Shown here: piece after piece, positions 34,601-41,202 of the stretch
How positions within the stretch are numbered: the first letter of the stretch is position 1
Layout of the letters: every line of letters begins with the position of its first letter
NCBI GenBank assembly: GCA_900543975.1
Contig: UQTI01000020.1
Span: 1 to 41,202 of the forward strand
Length of the DNA stretch: 41,202 nt
Origin: an uncultured Prevotella sp.
GTDB lineage: Bacteria > Bacteroidota > Bacteroidia > Bacteroidales > Bacteroidaceae
Reading direction: 5' to 3'
The notes under the pieces: model-generated
Told to the model about the DNA's origin: nothing
Seen by the model: the letters and a program-made list of their open reading frames with translations, nothing else
The model's database searches: none
Translations under genes and position numbers: made by a program

Positions 34601-35935
34601 TATGATGCCGACAACACGCTTTCGGCAACCGTGGAGAACCTCGGACAGACAGTGGCAGAAGACTATGCTGTAAATTTCTACTGCAACGACAAACTTTTCT
34701 CAACAGAGAAAGGAACACCCCTCGCTGCTGGAGAGACGAAAGTGGTCTCATGCAATGTAATGCTCGGCCTTGACAATGCCGATACAGACAACTACCATGT
34801 GGAAGTGGCATACGCTGCCGATGAGAACTCTGCCAACAACGTGTCTGACGTGCTGGCGGTGACCAACAGCTTGCCTAAATATCCAACAGCCAAGGGGCTG
34901 GCTGGATCAGCCGAAGGCAACAGCGTGCACCTCACATGGACAGCACCAGAGACTTATGTGGCACCTGCCACTGAAGCCGTGACAGAGAGCTTTGAAGATT
35001 ACACACCTTTCACGATTGATGATCTTGGCGACTGGACGCTTGAAGATGTGGAGGGCGAAGAAGGAACCTTCGGCTTACTGCCTCTCAACTTCCCATATCG
35101 AGAAGCAGCAAAATCGTTCCAGGTGTTCAACGCCGATTATCTGCACATGCGCAGCGATGGCGACTATGAGGTTTGGGCTGCACACACAGGCAAGCAGATG
35201 CTCATGGCCTTTGCCGACAAGGACCGTATGAACGACGATTGGCTGATTTCGCCTGAACTCTCGGGCAACAAACAGACTATCAAGTTCTGGGTTCGGTCTA
35301 TCTCAGGCAATTATCCTAATGAGACTTACTCGGTAATGGCATCAAGCAAAGGCAGAGAGGTTACCGACTTTACAGAAGTGGCTAAGGGTGAAGCACCGCT
35401 CGACTGGACAGAAAAGGAAGCAGAATTGCCTGAGGGCACCAAGCATTTCGCAATACGCTGTACCTCCGACGACTGCTACCTTATGGTTCTTGACGATGTG
35501 ACATACGTTCCCGGCACAGGTCTGCCAAGCGAGTTGTCGCTCGTGGGCTACAACATCTACCGCGACGGCGAAAAGATCACCCAGGAACCTGTAGGCACAA
35601 CAACGTTCACCGACAACATTGACAGAAGCAAGAACCATCTCTATGCCGTGACGGCTGTTTATGCAACAGGCGAATCTCGCTTCTCAAACGTGGTGACGTC
35701 AGGCAATTTGAGCGGTGTCGCTTCTGTAGAATCGGATAAGGTTTCTATAAAAGCTCTCAACAATTTTATCATCGTTGCACAGGCAGAAGGCAAGAATGTA
35801 ACCATAAGCAACGCTGCAGGTGCGGTTCTCTTCAACGGAAAAGCCACAGAACCGACCGTTTCTGTGCCAGCTGCAAATGGCATATATGTTGTAAAGGTCG
35901 GCGACAACGTCAAGAAGATTGTGGTGAGACAATAA
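31604..35935 (+). CDS. Large secreted choice-of-anchor J / fibronectin type III protein
   Basis: 1443 residues. The signal peptide (1-22, MRKRKRITALCLALLAAGAMTAQ) is followed by a beta-propeller-like region (about 25-270) with repeats such as GTIYGVGADLALYKFDKSTG. Alternating fibronectin type III-like and choice-of-anchor J modules follow, recognised by ETPFNEAFDND...DEWLITPSI, ELPYFETFKSG and ESFEDYTPF...DDWLISPEL. The C-terminal 70 residues (ISNAAGAVLFNG...GIYVVKVGDNVKKIVV) form a typical type IX secretion sorting domain. The last module pair closely matches the protein at 1943-4960 (shared GYN[VI]YRDGEK, KVTAVY/AVTAVY, GES[NR]FS), so both derive from a common ancestor. Probably a surface adhesin or binding protein. 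Confidence 0.87.
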   Translation: MRKRKRITALCLALLAAGAMTAQDLKIYGHMTLSDSFDFPPTGIYAFQPKEGTAITPIFEQSDWYSSGGLVFIDGKLYSVNRDNNKIDVYDTKATPWAAGSQVEFSGFKGATDLTYDITTQKVYGCFIETDKTYSFGTLNLETGERTKIATLPQFYSAIAANSQGTIYGVGADLALYKFDKSTGSATKVGDTGLATIDHWVPQSAEFDQDSNTLYYCYNTGKASIIANNTYLYTINTETGQADKVMQFPQNETFVDIYIPASTQSVGAPAKVEELMASFDKGTGNGKVSFVMPKKSIDGKDLSGNLNYTIAIGGETVATGSAKAGDAVSKDVSTTATGETSLAVTLTNGSGKTSLTEKTAFIGIDTPLAVGNLKLSTADNQTVTLTWDAPTAGVHGGYIDPENLTYRVTRMPEGKVCADALTATTFSEKLSTEKTKSIYYNVEAKNSAASGEATASNRVNVGKPIETPFNEAFDNDERFATFTVTDGYSDGSTWKRVTNREDNTSYAVCEYNKNNPKDEWLITPSIKMNKGVRYVLSFKASSVYMTKPEKMEVAYGKGTTPENMTNVVMKPTVVDNNKSGEWKEYSYTIEIPEDGNYNFGFHAVSDADMFNLALTNVSIEGSHMSAPAEVSNLVATSDANGALTADVVFTAPSKTVDGKDIDKLTKVEILCNGKLQKTIDNPQPGSEQKATVDVNSGSNNISILAYNEAGASIPAKTTVYAGPDVPGKTTVNVQLKDGKQIVSWEAPKGQNGGYVDPADCKYTVYRFVGDEQKTLVEDTEETSFTDDYAATSQVVVTYAVIPNNSLGYGTYSTAHPVVVGGTPYELPYFETFKSGFSTYPIWSMVARSGIGSWVLYDKDKTQGMPDPYDEDGGYIFFSKNNDGDRCQLFSGNIDLKGAKNPTLELWYYNKKSQNTLAIQASADTGAWEDLKVINYNNDQPEGWTKVSLPLSQYKSNSYLQIGFEATANDNGIIAIDAIGVRDLYANDLAVTLSGKKHFFYDADNTLSATVENLGQTVAEDYAVNFYCNDKLFSTEKGTPLAAGETKVVSCNVMLGLDNADTDNYHVEVAYAADENSANNVSDVLAVTNSLPKYPTAKGLAGSAEGNSVHLTWTAPETYVAPATEAVTESFEDYTPFTIDDLGDWTLEDVEGEEGTFGLLPLNFPYREAAKSFQVFNADYLHMRSDGDYEVWAAHTGKQMLMAFADKDRMNDDWLISPELSGNKQTIKFWVRSISGNYPNETYSVMASSKGREVTDFTEVAKGEAPLDWTEKEAELPEGTKHFAIRCTSDDCYLMVLDDVTYVPGTGLPSELSLVGYNIYRDGEKITQEPVGTTTFTDNIDRSKNHLYAVTAVYATGESRFSNVVTSGNLSGVASVESDKVSIKALNNFIIVAQAEGKNVTISNAAGAVLFNGKATEPTVSVPAANGIYVVKVGDNVKKIVVRQ

Positions 35936-35993
35936 TTCTGTTTATTGACGCGCTTGTTTTAGACCAATAGATTTTTGTTTGGCCTTAAGCATT

Positions 35994-36032
35994 AAAAAGG
36001 GAGCGAACCCACGAAAGGTTCGCTCCCTTTTA
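35994..36032. terminator. Bidirectional terminator
   Basis: AAAAGGGAGCGAACC (35995-36009) and GGTTCGCTCCCTTTT (36017-36031) form a perfect 15-bp stem with a 7-nt loop, with A and T runs on the two sides. It serves the convergent genes ending at 35935 and 36067. Confidence 0.9.
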
Positions 36033-36066
36033 ATTGTACTAAACTATAGAGGATGTATCTTTGTCG

Positions 36067-37731
36067 TTATTCCTTGTCCCACCATACGCGGGTGTTGTTG
36101 AAGTTGTCCTCGGTCTGCAAACCAAGGCGGTTGAGAGCCTCCTTATAGTTTGCACCGTTGATCTGAACCTCGTCAGAAGGATAAGGCATGCGGCGAACGA
36201 TGCCAGGACCCCAGTTGCCCATTGAGCTGAAGTTGGGCTGCAGATGAGTCTTCTCCTCCAATACGGGATAGCCAGAACGACGCCAGTTGGCATAGGTCTC
36301 ATACTCGTCGAAGAAGCAGTTGATCCAATATTGGGTGTTGATCTGCTCATAAGCCTTAGCTGCATCGTAGGGGTTAGCTGCGAGGTAAGCGTTGATGGCA
36401 GCGTCGGTGAGGTATGTGCTCACGAGAGTCTTGGCGTTCGCACTTGGGAAAGCGCTGAACTGCTTCATGGCGCAACGCACACCAGCCTCATAGAAAGTCT
36501 TTGCGTCGCCGCTGATGTAGCCACGGAGAGCAGCCTCTGCAAGCAGCAGGTTGGTCTGGGCAGCTGTACATACGAACGTAGGACCTGTGGGGTCGCCGTA
36601 GGTTGAGCGGTTGGGCTGTGAGTATGCCTTCTTGTAATACTTGTCGCTGTTCTTGTTAGAAAGAACCTCATCGGTAAACTCTGTGCCGTTGTACTTCATG
36701 ATAGAGTAGTCAGATGAGGGGCTCATGCTGAAGAAGCCGGGGAGAGCCTTCTGCTTAGCAGGAGCAGCGTTCTCTGCCTTGGCGGGGTCAACGTCCTTTG
36801 TCTCATAGTCGGTGGGATATACACACATGAAGAGAGGAATGCGCGGGTCGTTGGTGCTCTTGAGCAGGTCGAGGAACGTTGTGTTGATGAAAGCCACACC
36901 CGGATCCTCGTGAACGACGATCTTTGCGTAAGGCTCAGAAGAGTCGTTGGTTGTTACACCGCCGGCGTGCATGAGCATGCAGTTGTCGTCGTTGCTTGTG
37001 ATCACGCCGTTGGCGAAAGCCTTGGCAGCGTAGGTCTTGGCTGTGGCATCGTCAACCTTTGTCAGACGCATGGCCACGCGAAGCATGAGCGAGTTGGCAA
37101 ACTTCTTCAGCTTGGCAACGTCACCGTTGTAGAAGAGCTCCTGCTTGCCGAGAGATGCTACGCCTGAGCCGAGAGCGGCCTGAGCCTCGTCAAGCTCCTT
37201 GAGGAGATCCATGTAGATGTCCTTCTGCGTGTCATACTTAGGATAAGGATGCTCTGCGGGCTGTCCTGCCTCTGAGTAGGGAATGTCGCCATGGAGGTCG
37301 GTAAGACGCTGGAAGGTGTATGCACGGATGATACGCGCGATCTGATAGTTCTGCTGGTTAGCAGGATCGTCCTTCCACTTAGAGATAACGGTCTGGATGT
37401 CGCGGATGGTGGCACGGTCGCCAGAGCCGAGCACAGAGCCCCAGTAAGCGGCAGCATAGCCGTTAGAGTAGCTGTTGAGACCGTAGCTCCACCACCAGCC
37501 ACCGGCAGCGATGTGCTGGTTCCACTGTGAGAGGTAGATAAGTCCGTCGCGCCATACGTCCCAGTCGGAACCGAGCGCCTGGTGCTGTGCGTTTGTGAAT
37601 ACCATCTGGTAGTTCACGTTTCCAGAGTTGGAGTGCTCCGGATCGACGTTGAGGTCACCGAAGTCGCCGCAGCTTGAAGCCAGTGCGACAATGGAGAGCG
37701 CAGCGAGTGTATTTTTAATATATCTTTTCAT
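36067..37731 (-). CDS. SusD/RagB-family outer-membrane lipoprotein
   Basis: 554 residues. The signal peptide has lipobox ASSC (Cys at about 21), giving a surface lipoprotein that covers the SusC transporter and captures nutrients. The SusD-like fold is supported by the helical RIIRAYTFQRLTDLHGDIPYSEA segment (about 135-158) and by C-terminal FDEYETYANWRRSGYPVLEE, typical of the SusD-like_2 group. It starts 23 nt after susC and is the second gene of the pair, ending at a strong shared terminator. No glycoside hydrolase, peptidase or sulfatase adjoins it on this side, so the substrate cannot be inferred. Confidence 0.94.
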   Translation of the reverse strand: MKRYIKNTLAALSIVALASSCGDFGDLNVDPEHSNSGNVNYQMVFTNAQHQALGSDWDVWRDGLIYLSQWNQHIAAGGWWWSYGLNSYSNGYAAAYWGSVLGSGDRATIRDIQTVISKWKDDPANQQNYQIARIIRAYTFQRLTDLHGDIPYSEAGQPAEHPYPKYDTQKDIYMDLLKELDEAQAALGSGVASLGKQELFYNGDVAKLKKFANSLMLRVAMRLTKVDDATAKTYAAKAFANGVITSNDDNCMLMHAGGVTTNDSSEPYAKIVVHEDPGVAFINTTFLDLLKSTNDPRIPLFMCVYPTDYETKDVDPAKAENAAPAKQKALPGFFSMSPSSDYSIMKYNGTEFTDEVLSNKNSDKYYKKAYSQPNRSTYGDPTGPTFVCTAAQTNLLLAEAALRGYISGDAKTFYEAGVRCAMKQFSAFPSANAKTLVSTYLTDAAINAYLAANPYDAAKAYEQINTQYWINCFFDEYETYANWRRSGYPVLEEKTHLQPNFSSMGNWGPGIVRRMPYPSDEVQINGANYKEALNRLGLQTEDNFNNTRVWWDKE

Positions 37732-37754
37732 AGCTGTTATGATCTTATGTTATG

Positions 37755-40700
37755 TTAGAATTTGACGTTTACATTGAAACCGATGTTGCGGGTGTAGGGA
37801 TAACCGTTGAGCTCAAGACCCTGACCGTTGCTGTTGTTGTAAGCCGACTCGGGATCGATATTGTCGGTGTGCTTCATGATTGTCCACAGGTTGCGGCCAA
37901 TTACAGACACTGTCAAACCCTTCACATACTTGGTCTTCTCGAGAAGGCTCTTGGGGAATGTGTAGCTCAGCGAAACCTCACGCAGCTTAATGAAGCTTGC
38001 GTTGTATGTAAACTCTTCAGCGATGTTGTTCTCACAGATCTTGCCATAGTAGTTCTGTGCTGACACAGCCACCTGGTTGGGCTGACCTGTTGCCTCGTCA
38101 ATGCCCGGGAAGACATAGAGCTGGTTGGGGTTCTCGGCTGTACGTCCTACGAGCGTGTTCTTGTGGAGACCGTTGCTGTAGGCCTGGTAGTTAGAACCAG
38201 AGAAGAGCTTGGCACCGAACTTGTAGTCAACGAGGAATGAGAGAGAGAAGTCGCGATACTTGAGCGTGTTGCTCCAACCGCCAGTGTACTTGTAGACACC
38301 GCTGCCGAGGCTCACCTGCTCGCCGTTGTTCTGAGGCATACCGTCCTTGAGGAGGAGGCGTCCCTGGTCGTCGCGCTTATACTTGTAGCCGATGAGCTGT
38401 CCGTAAGCCGAGCCGACAACGTTGTAAACGCCTACTGAGCCCATGCGCGATGTTGCGCCCTCGATGGCAAGACGCTTAACGCCCTCGCCGAGATACTTAA
38501 CCTCAGAGTTGTTTACAGAGAAATTGAAAACGGTGTTCCACATGAAGCGCTTGGTCTGCACGGGTGTGGCGTCGACCATGAACTCGAAACCGCGGTTCTC
38601 GATCTCACCGACGTTCAGAACGCGTGCTGAGAAACCTGAGGCTGAAGAGGTAGAAACGTTGGCGATATCGTCCTTCGTGTTCTTGATATAGTAGGCGAGG
38701 TCGAAGTTCAAGCGGTTCCGGAAGAAGGCAAGGTTAAGACCGATCTCCTTCTCTGTGATGCGTACCGGCTTGAGGTTCTCGTTAGGATAGGTGCCCGAGT
38801 TGGCTGTAGAAGCCTGAACACCGTTGATCTTATAGTTCTTCACCTTGTAGCGGAGCAGGTTCTGGTAAGCAGATGTGCCGTTAGATGCGAAAGCGTAGCC
38901 GGCACGGATCTTACCGAAGTCGAACCAGTCGGGCAGGCTCTCACGGAACGAGTCGGTAAACACCCACGATGCTGTTACAGAGGGATAGAAATAGCTGTTG
39001 CTGTCGTCAGCCAGAGTAGAGAACCAGTCGTTACGTCCTGTTACGTTCAAGAATACCTGGTTCTTCCAACCGAAGTCGGCTGTGAAGTAGAGCGAGTTGA
39101 CGCGATACTTTGCATACTCAATCTCACCTCGGAGGTCTGTCGGGTCGAGGTTGTTAACAGACCAGAGGCCGTCAACGATGAACGGACGTCCGCCTTTTGT
39201 CGGGTAGTAAGTCTTATAGGTGTTGTCCTGTCTGTTGCCGCCGAATGTAGCGCCAACGCTCCAGTCCTTGGCAAAAATCTTGTTGAAGCCGAGGAGGAAG
39301 TTGTAGTTCATCTCATAATAGTTCTTCATATACTCGGTCATGAAGCCATAGGGGTCGGCAGCAGCACCTGTAGGCTGCACGGTCTTGTTCTCGTAGGTAT
39401 AGCCGTCACGCTGCACAGCTCCCTGGAGGTAGAGCCAGTCGGTGATGTCCCACTTAAGGTTGATGGCACCTGTGAAACGGTTACGCTTGGCCACGTTGGT
39501 CTTGCGATACTGGAGCCAGTAGGGGTTGTTGAAGTAGATGTTGGTACCGCCGATCATCTCCTTGCCGTCAACGGTTGTACCCCATGGGCTTTCAGCTGAG
39601 CCGCGCTCCATCCAGCGGATGTCGAACGAGTTGGCGTGCCAGAGCAGAGAAGCGTTGGTGTTGCCGTTACCGTCAGAGAGCGATGAACGTCCGTTGAACT
39701 TCTCGAACACATAGTTGGCTGTTACGGTAGCCGTCAGGTTCTTGAACAGGTTGTAGGTTGTGTTCATGTTGAAACCGAGCTGGCGGTTGTTGGCGTTAGG
39801 CAGGATGCCCTTCTCCTTATTATATGTAGCGCCAAGACGGTATGTTACCTTCTGGTCAGAACCAGAGATGGCAACAGAAGCGTTCTCTGTCACACCTGTA
39901 CGGTAGAAGTTGTCGAAGTTGTCGACATAAGAATACTTGTACTTGTTGCCGAGGAAGTTTACAGCCTCGCCACCGTCCATAGCCTCACCCCAGTTGCTCT
40001 GCTCCGAGTCTTGTGCAGCAGTGACGTCCATCGGGCGCTTGCCGTTTGTACCCTGACCGAAGACTGTCTGGAAGTCGCGCTGGTCGTAGATGGTGTTGAA
40101 GGTGAGGTTGTTGTTCACCTCTATGCTTACAGGTTGGCCCTTCTTTCCGCTCTTTGTTGTGATGAGCACGGCACCGTTACCACCACGGTAGCCATAAAGA
40201 GCAGAAGCAGCAGCACCCTTGAGCACCTGTATGCTCTCGATATCGTCGGGGCTGATGTTGCTCAGACCGTCACCCATATCGGTGCCGCCATATGTGCCGC
40301 CAGTGCCCTGGTTGGTGTTGTCGAAAGGCACGCCGTCGATAACGTAGAGAGGCATGTTGTTGCCGGTCATTGAGGCGTTACCGCGGATAACGACGCGTGA
40401 AGAGCCGCCACCTGTGGCGCCACCTGCTACAGACACACCGGCAATCTTACCTGAGAGGGCGTTGCCGAGGTTGGGGTCACGGGCGAGCTGGAACTCGTCG
40501 CCGCCCACCTTTGTGGTAGAATAGCCGAGCGAGCGCGACTGGCGCTTGATGCCGAGAGCTGTCACAACAACCTCGTCAATGGCCTGGCTCTCGTTCTGAA
40601 GCGTAACGTTTACGGTAGTTTTTCCTTCAACGGAAACAACCTGTGTCTTTGAGCCCAGATAAGAGATCTCGATCTTTGCTTTAGGCGAGGGAACTGTAAT

Positions 40701-40910
40701 CTCATAGTTTCCGTCGATGTCGGTGATAGAACCTGTTTTCGTTTCACCCTGAATCTTGACGGTGGCACCGATAACGGGTTCTCCGGTAGCATCCTTTACA
40801 TTACCTTTGATCACGGTACTCTGGGCACTTGCAACCATGGCTGTAAGCACCAATGCACCGGTAAGGCAAGCTCTCCTGAGAGAGTGCAAATTGAAATAGT
40901 TTCGTTTCAT
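37755..40910 (-). CDS. SusC/RagA-family TonB-dependent outer-membrane transporter
   Basis: 1051 residues. After a signal peptide (about 1-29) comes a CarboxypepD_reg-like domain (about 32-107; GNVKDATGEPVIGATVKIQG). The TonB-box-like DEVVVTALGIKRQ lies at about 113-125. The plug domain (about 130-245) contains NALSGKIAGV, YVIDGVPFDN and IESIQVLKGAAASALYG. The 22-strand beta-barrel fills the rest, ending with an aromatic strand (IGFNVNVKF). It imports a ligand delivered by the SusD partner, using TonB energy. First gene of the pair; its leader (40911-41070) is low-complexity and A-rich on the mRNA. Confidence 0.95.
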   Translation of the reverse strand: MKRNYFNLHSLRRACLTGALVLTAMVASAQSTVIKGNVKDATGEPVIGATVKIQGETKTGSITDIDGNYEITVPSPKAKIEISYLGSKTQVVSVEGKTTVNVTLQNESQAIDEVVVTALGIKRQSRSLGYSTTKVGGDEFQLARDPNLGNALSGKIAGVSVAGGATGGGSSRVVIRGNASMTGNNMPLYVIDGVPFDNTNQGTGGTYGGTDMGDGLSNISPDDIESIQVLKGAAASALYGYRGGNGAVLITTKSGKKGQPVSIEVNNNLTFNTIYDQRDFQTVFGQGTNGKRPMDVTAAQDSEQSNWGEAMDGGEAVNFLGNKYKYSYVDNFDNFYRTGVTENASVAISGSDQKVTYRLGATYNKEKGILPNANNRQLGFNMNTTYNLFKNLTATVTANYVFEKFNGRSSLSDGNGNTNASLLWHANSFDIRWMERGSAESPWGTTVDGKEMIGGTNIYFNNPYWLQYRKTNVAKRNRFTGAINLKWDITDWLYLQGAVQRDGYTYENKTVQPTGAAADPYGFMTEYMKNYYEMNYNFLLGFNKIFAKDWSVGATFGGNRQDNTYKTYYPTKGGRPFIVDGLWSVNNLDPTDLRGEIEYAKYRVNSLYFTADFGWKNQVFLNVTGRNDWFSTLADDSNSYFYPSVTASWVFTDSFRESLPDWFDFGKIRAGYAFASNGTSAYQNLLRYKVKNYKINGVQASTANSGTYPNENLKPVRITEKEIGLNLAFFRNRLNFDLAYYIKNTKDDIANVSTSSASGFSARVLNVGEIENRGFEFMVDATPVQTKRFMWNTVFNFSVNNSEVKYLGEGVKRLAIEGATSRMGSVGVYNVVGSAYGQLIGYKYKRDDQGRLLLKDGMPQNNGEQVSLGSGVYKYTGGWSNTLKYRDFSLSFLVDYKFGAKLFSGSNYQAYSNGLHKNTLVGRTAENPNQLYVFPGIDEATGQPNQVAVSAQNYYGKICENNIAEEFTYNASFIKLREVSLSYTFPKSLLEKTKYVKGLTVSVIGRNLWTIMKHTDNIDPESAYNNSNGQGLELNGYPYTRNIGFNVNVKF

Positions 40911-41202
40911 TGTGATAGGATTGGTTTAAAAATATGGTTTTGATTTATATTTGATTTATATTTGGCTTTTGTTGTTTTTAAAGTTTTTAATTTTATTTGT
41001 TGTTTTTATTTGTTTTTATTTGATTTATATGTCGTTAATTGTTTTGTTCTGTTCACAATTGGTCTTTCAACTGCAAGGACAAAACTTAACAATTTTGGGG
41101 TCTTCAAACGTTGGTTTTTAACTCATTATTGGCTTTTTTTGAGCAATAGTAGTAAGCGTGTCCGCGATGCAGCCTTTTTTTTAATCATTATGCTTGTTAC
41201 CT
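40911..41202 (-). promoter_or_regulatory. susC upstream region with possible promoter
   Basis: On the minus strand, TAAGTTTTG (41080-41088) and TTTG (41105-41108) resemble promoter boxes, but with one extra base in the -7 element and only 16 nt of spacing. The leader carries near-repeats of TTTATATTTGA and TTTTTATTTG (plus strand). No regulator gene or anti-sigma site is visible before the window ends. Confidence 0.4.

Overview
The window reads as a chromosome segment of a Bacteroidales bacterium, most likely Prevotella-like (Prevotellaceae). The evidence is a SusC/SusD pair, secreted proteins with type IX secretion-like C-terminal modules, a SufBCDS iron-sulfur operon next to rimP-nusA-infB, and several promoters of the Bacteroidetes form TTTG-N19/20-TAnnTTTG. 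Species cannot be assigned from this alone. Most genes look moderately GC-rich; the block at about 27.5-31.5 kb is clearly AT-rich and looks acquired.

Layout. 0-5 kb: an AAA ATPase with a DUF4143-type tail (minus) and a large secreted choice-of-anchor J/fibronectin-type protein (minus). 5-8 kb: a membrane TPR/LuxR-type regulator (minus) divergent from a small repeat-bearing protein of unknown function (plus). 8-14.3 kb (minus): sufB, an outer-membrane beta-barrel-like protein, sufC, sufD, sufS. 14.7-19.8 kb (minus): rimP-nusA-infB, with a promoter and an apparent intrinsic terminator in the rimP leader. 19.9-22.3 kb: a membrane TPR/AraC regulator (plus). 22.6-26.4 kb: a sirtuin (minus), then three tandem FKBP prolyl isomerases (plus) with predicted cytoplasmic, lipoprotein and secreted forms. 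26.6-27.5 kb: an Rpn-family PD-(D/E)XK protein (minus). 27.9-31 kb: an AT-rich thermolysin-like M4 protease and a small lipoprotein. 31.6-36 kb: a second, larger choice-of-anchor J protein. 36-41 kb: susD and susC (minus).

How it fits together. Housekeeping modules (translation/transcription factors, Fe-S assembly, protein folding) are interleaved with cell-surface and nutrient-uptake genes and two membrane-spanning regulators whose TPR domains probably lie in the periplasm and whose DNA-binding domains lie in the cytoplasm.

The most unusual property is the repeat content. Several unrelated families of short repeats begin at, or overlap, stop codons of neighbouring genes. Some carry small hairpins whose stems vary in a compensatory way. 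In-frame tandem repeats of 18, 21 and 27 nt sit near the N-termini or in linkers of four proteins, and one 21-nt coding array resembles a 22-nt intergenic array. No tRNA, rRNA, CRISPR array, insertion sequence or prophage was seen.
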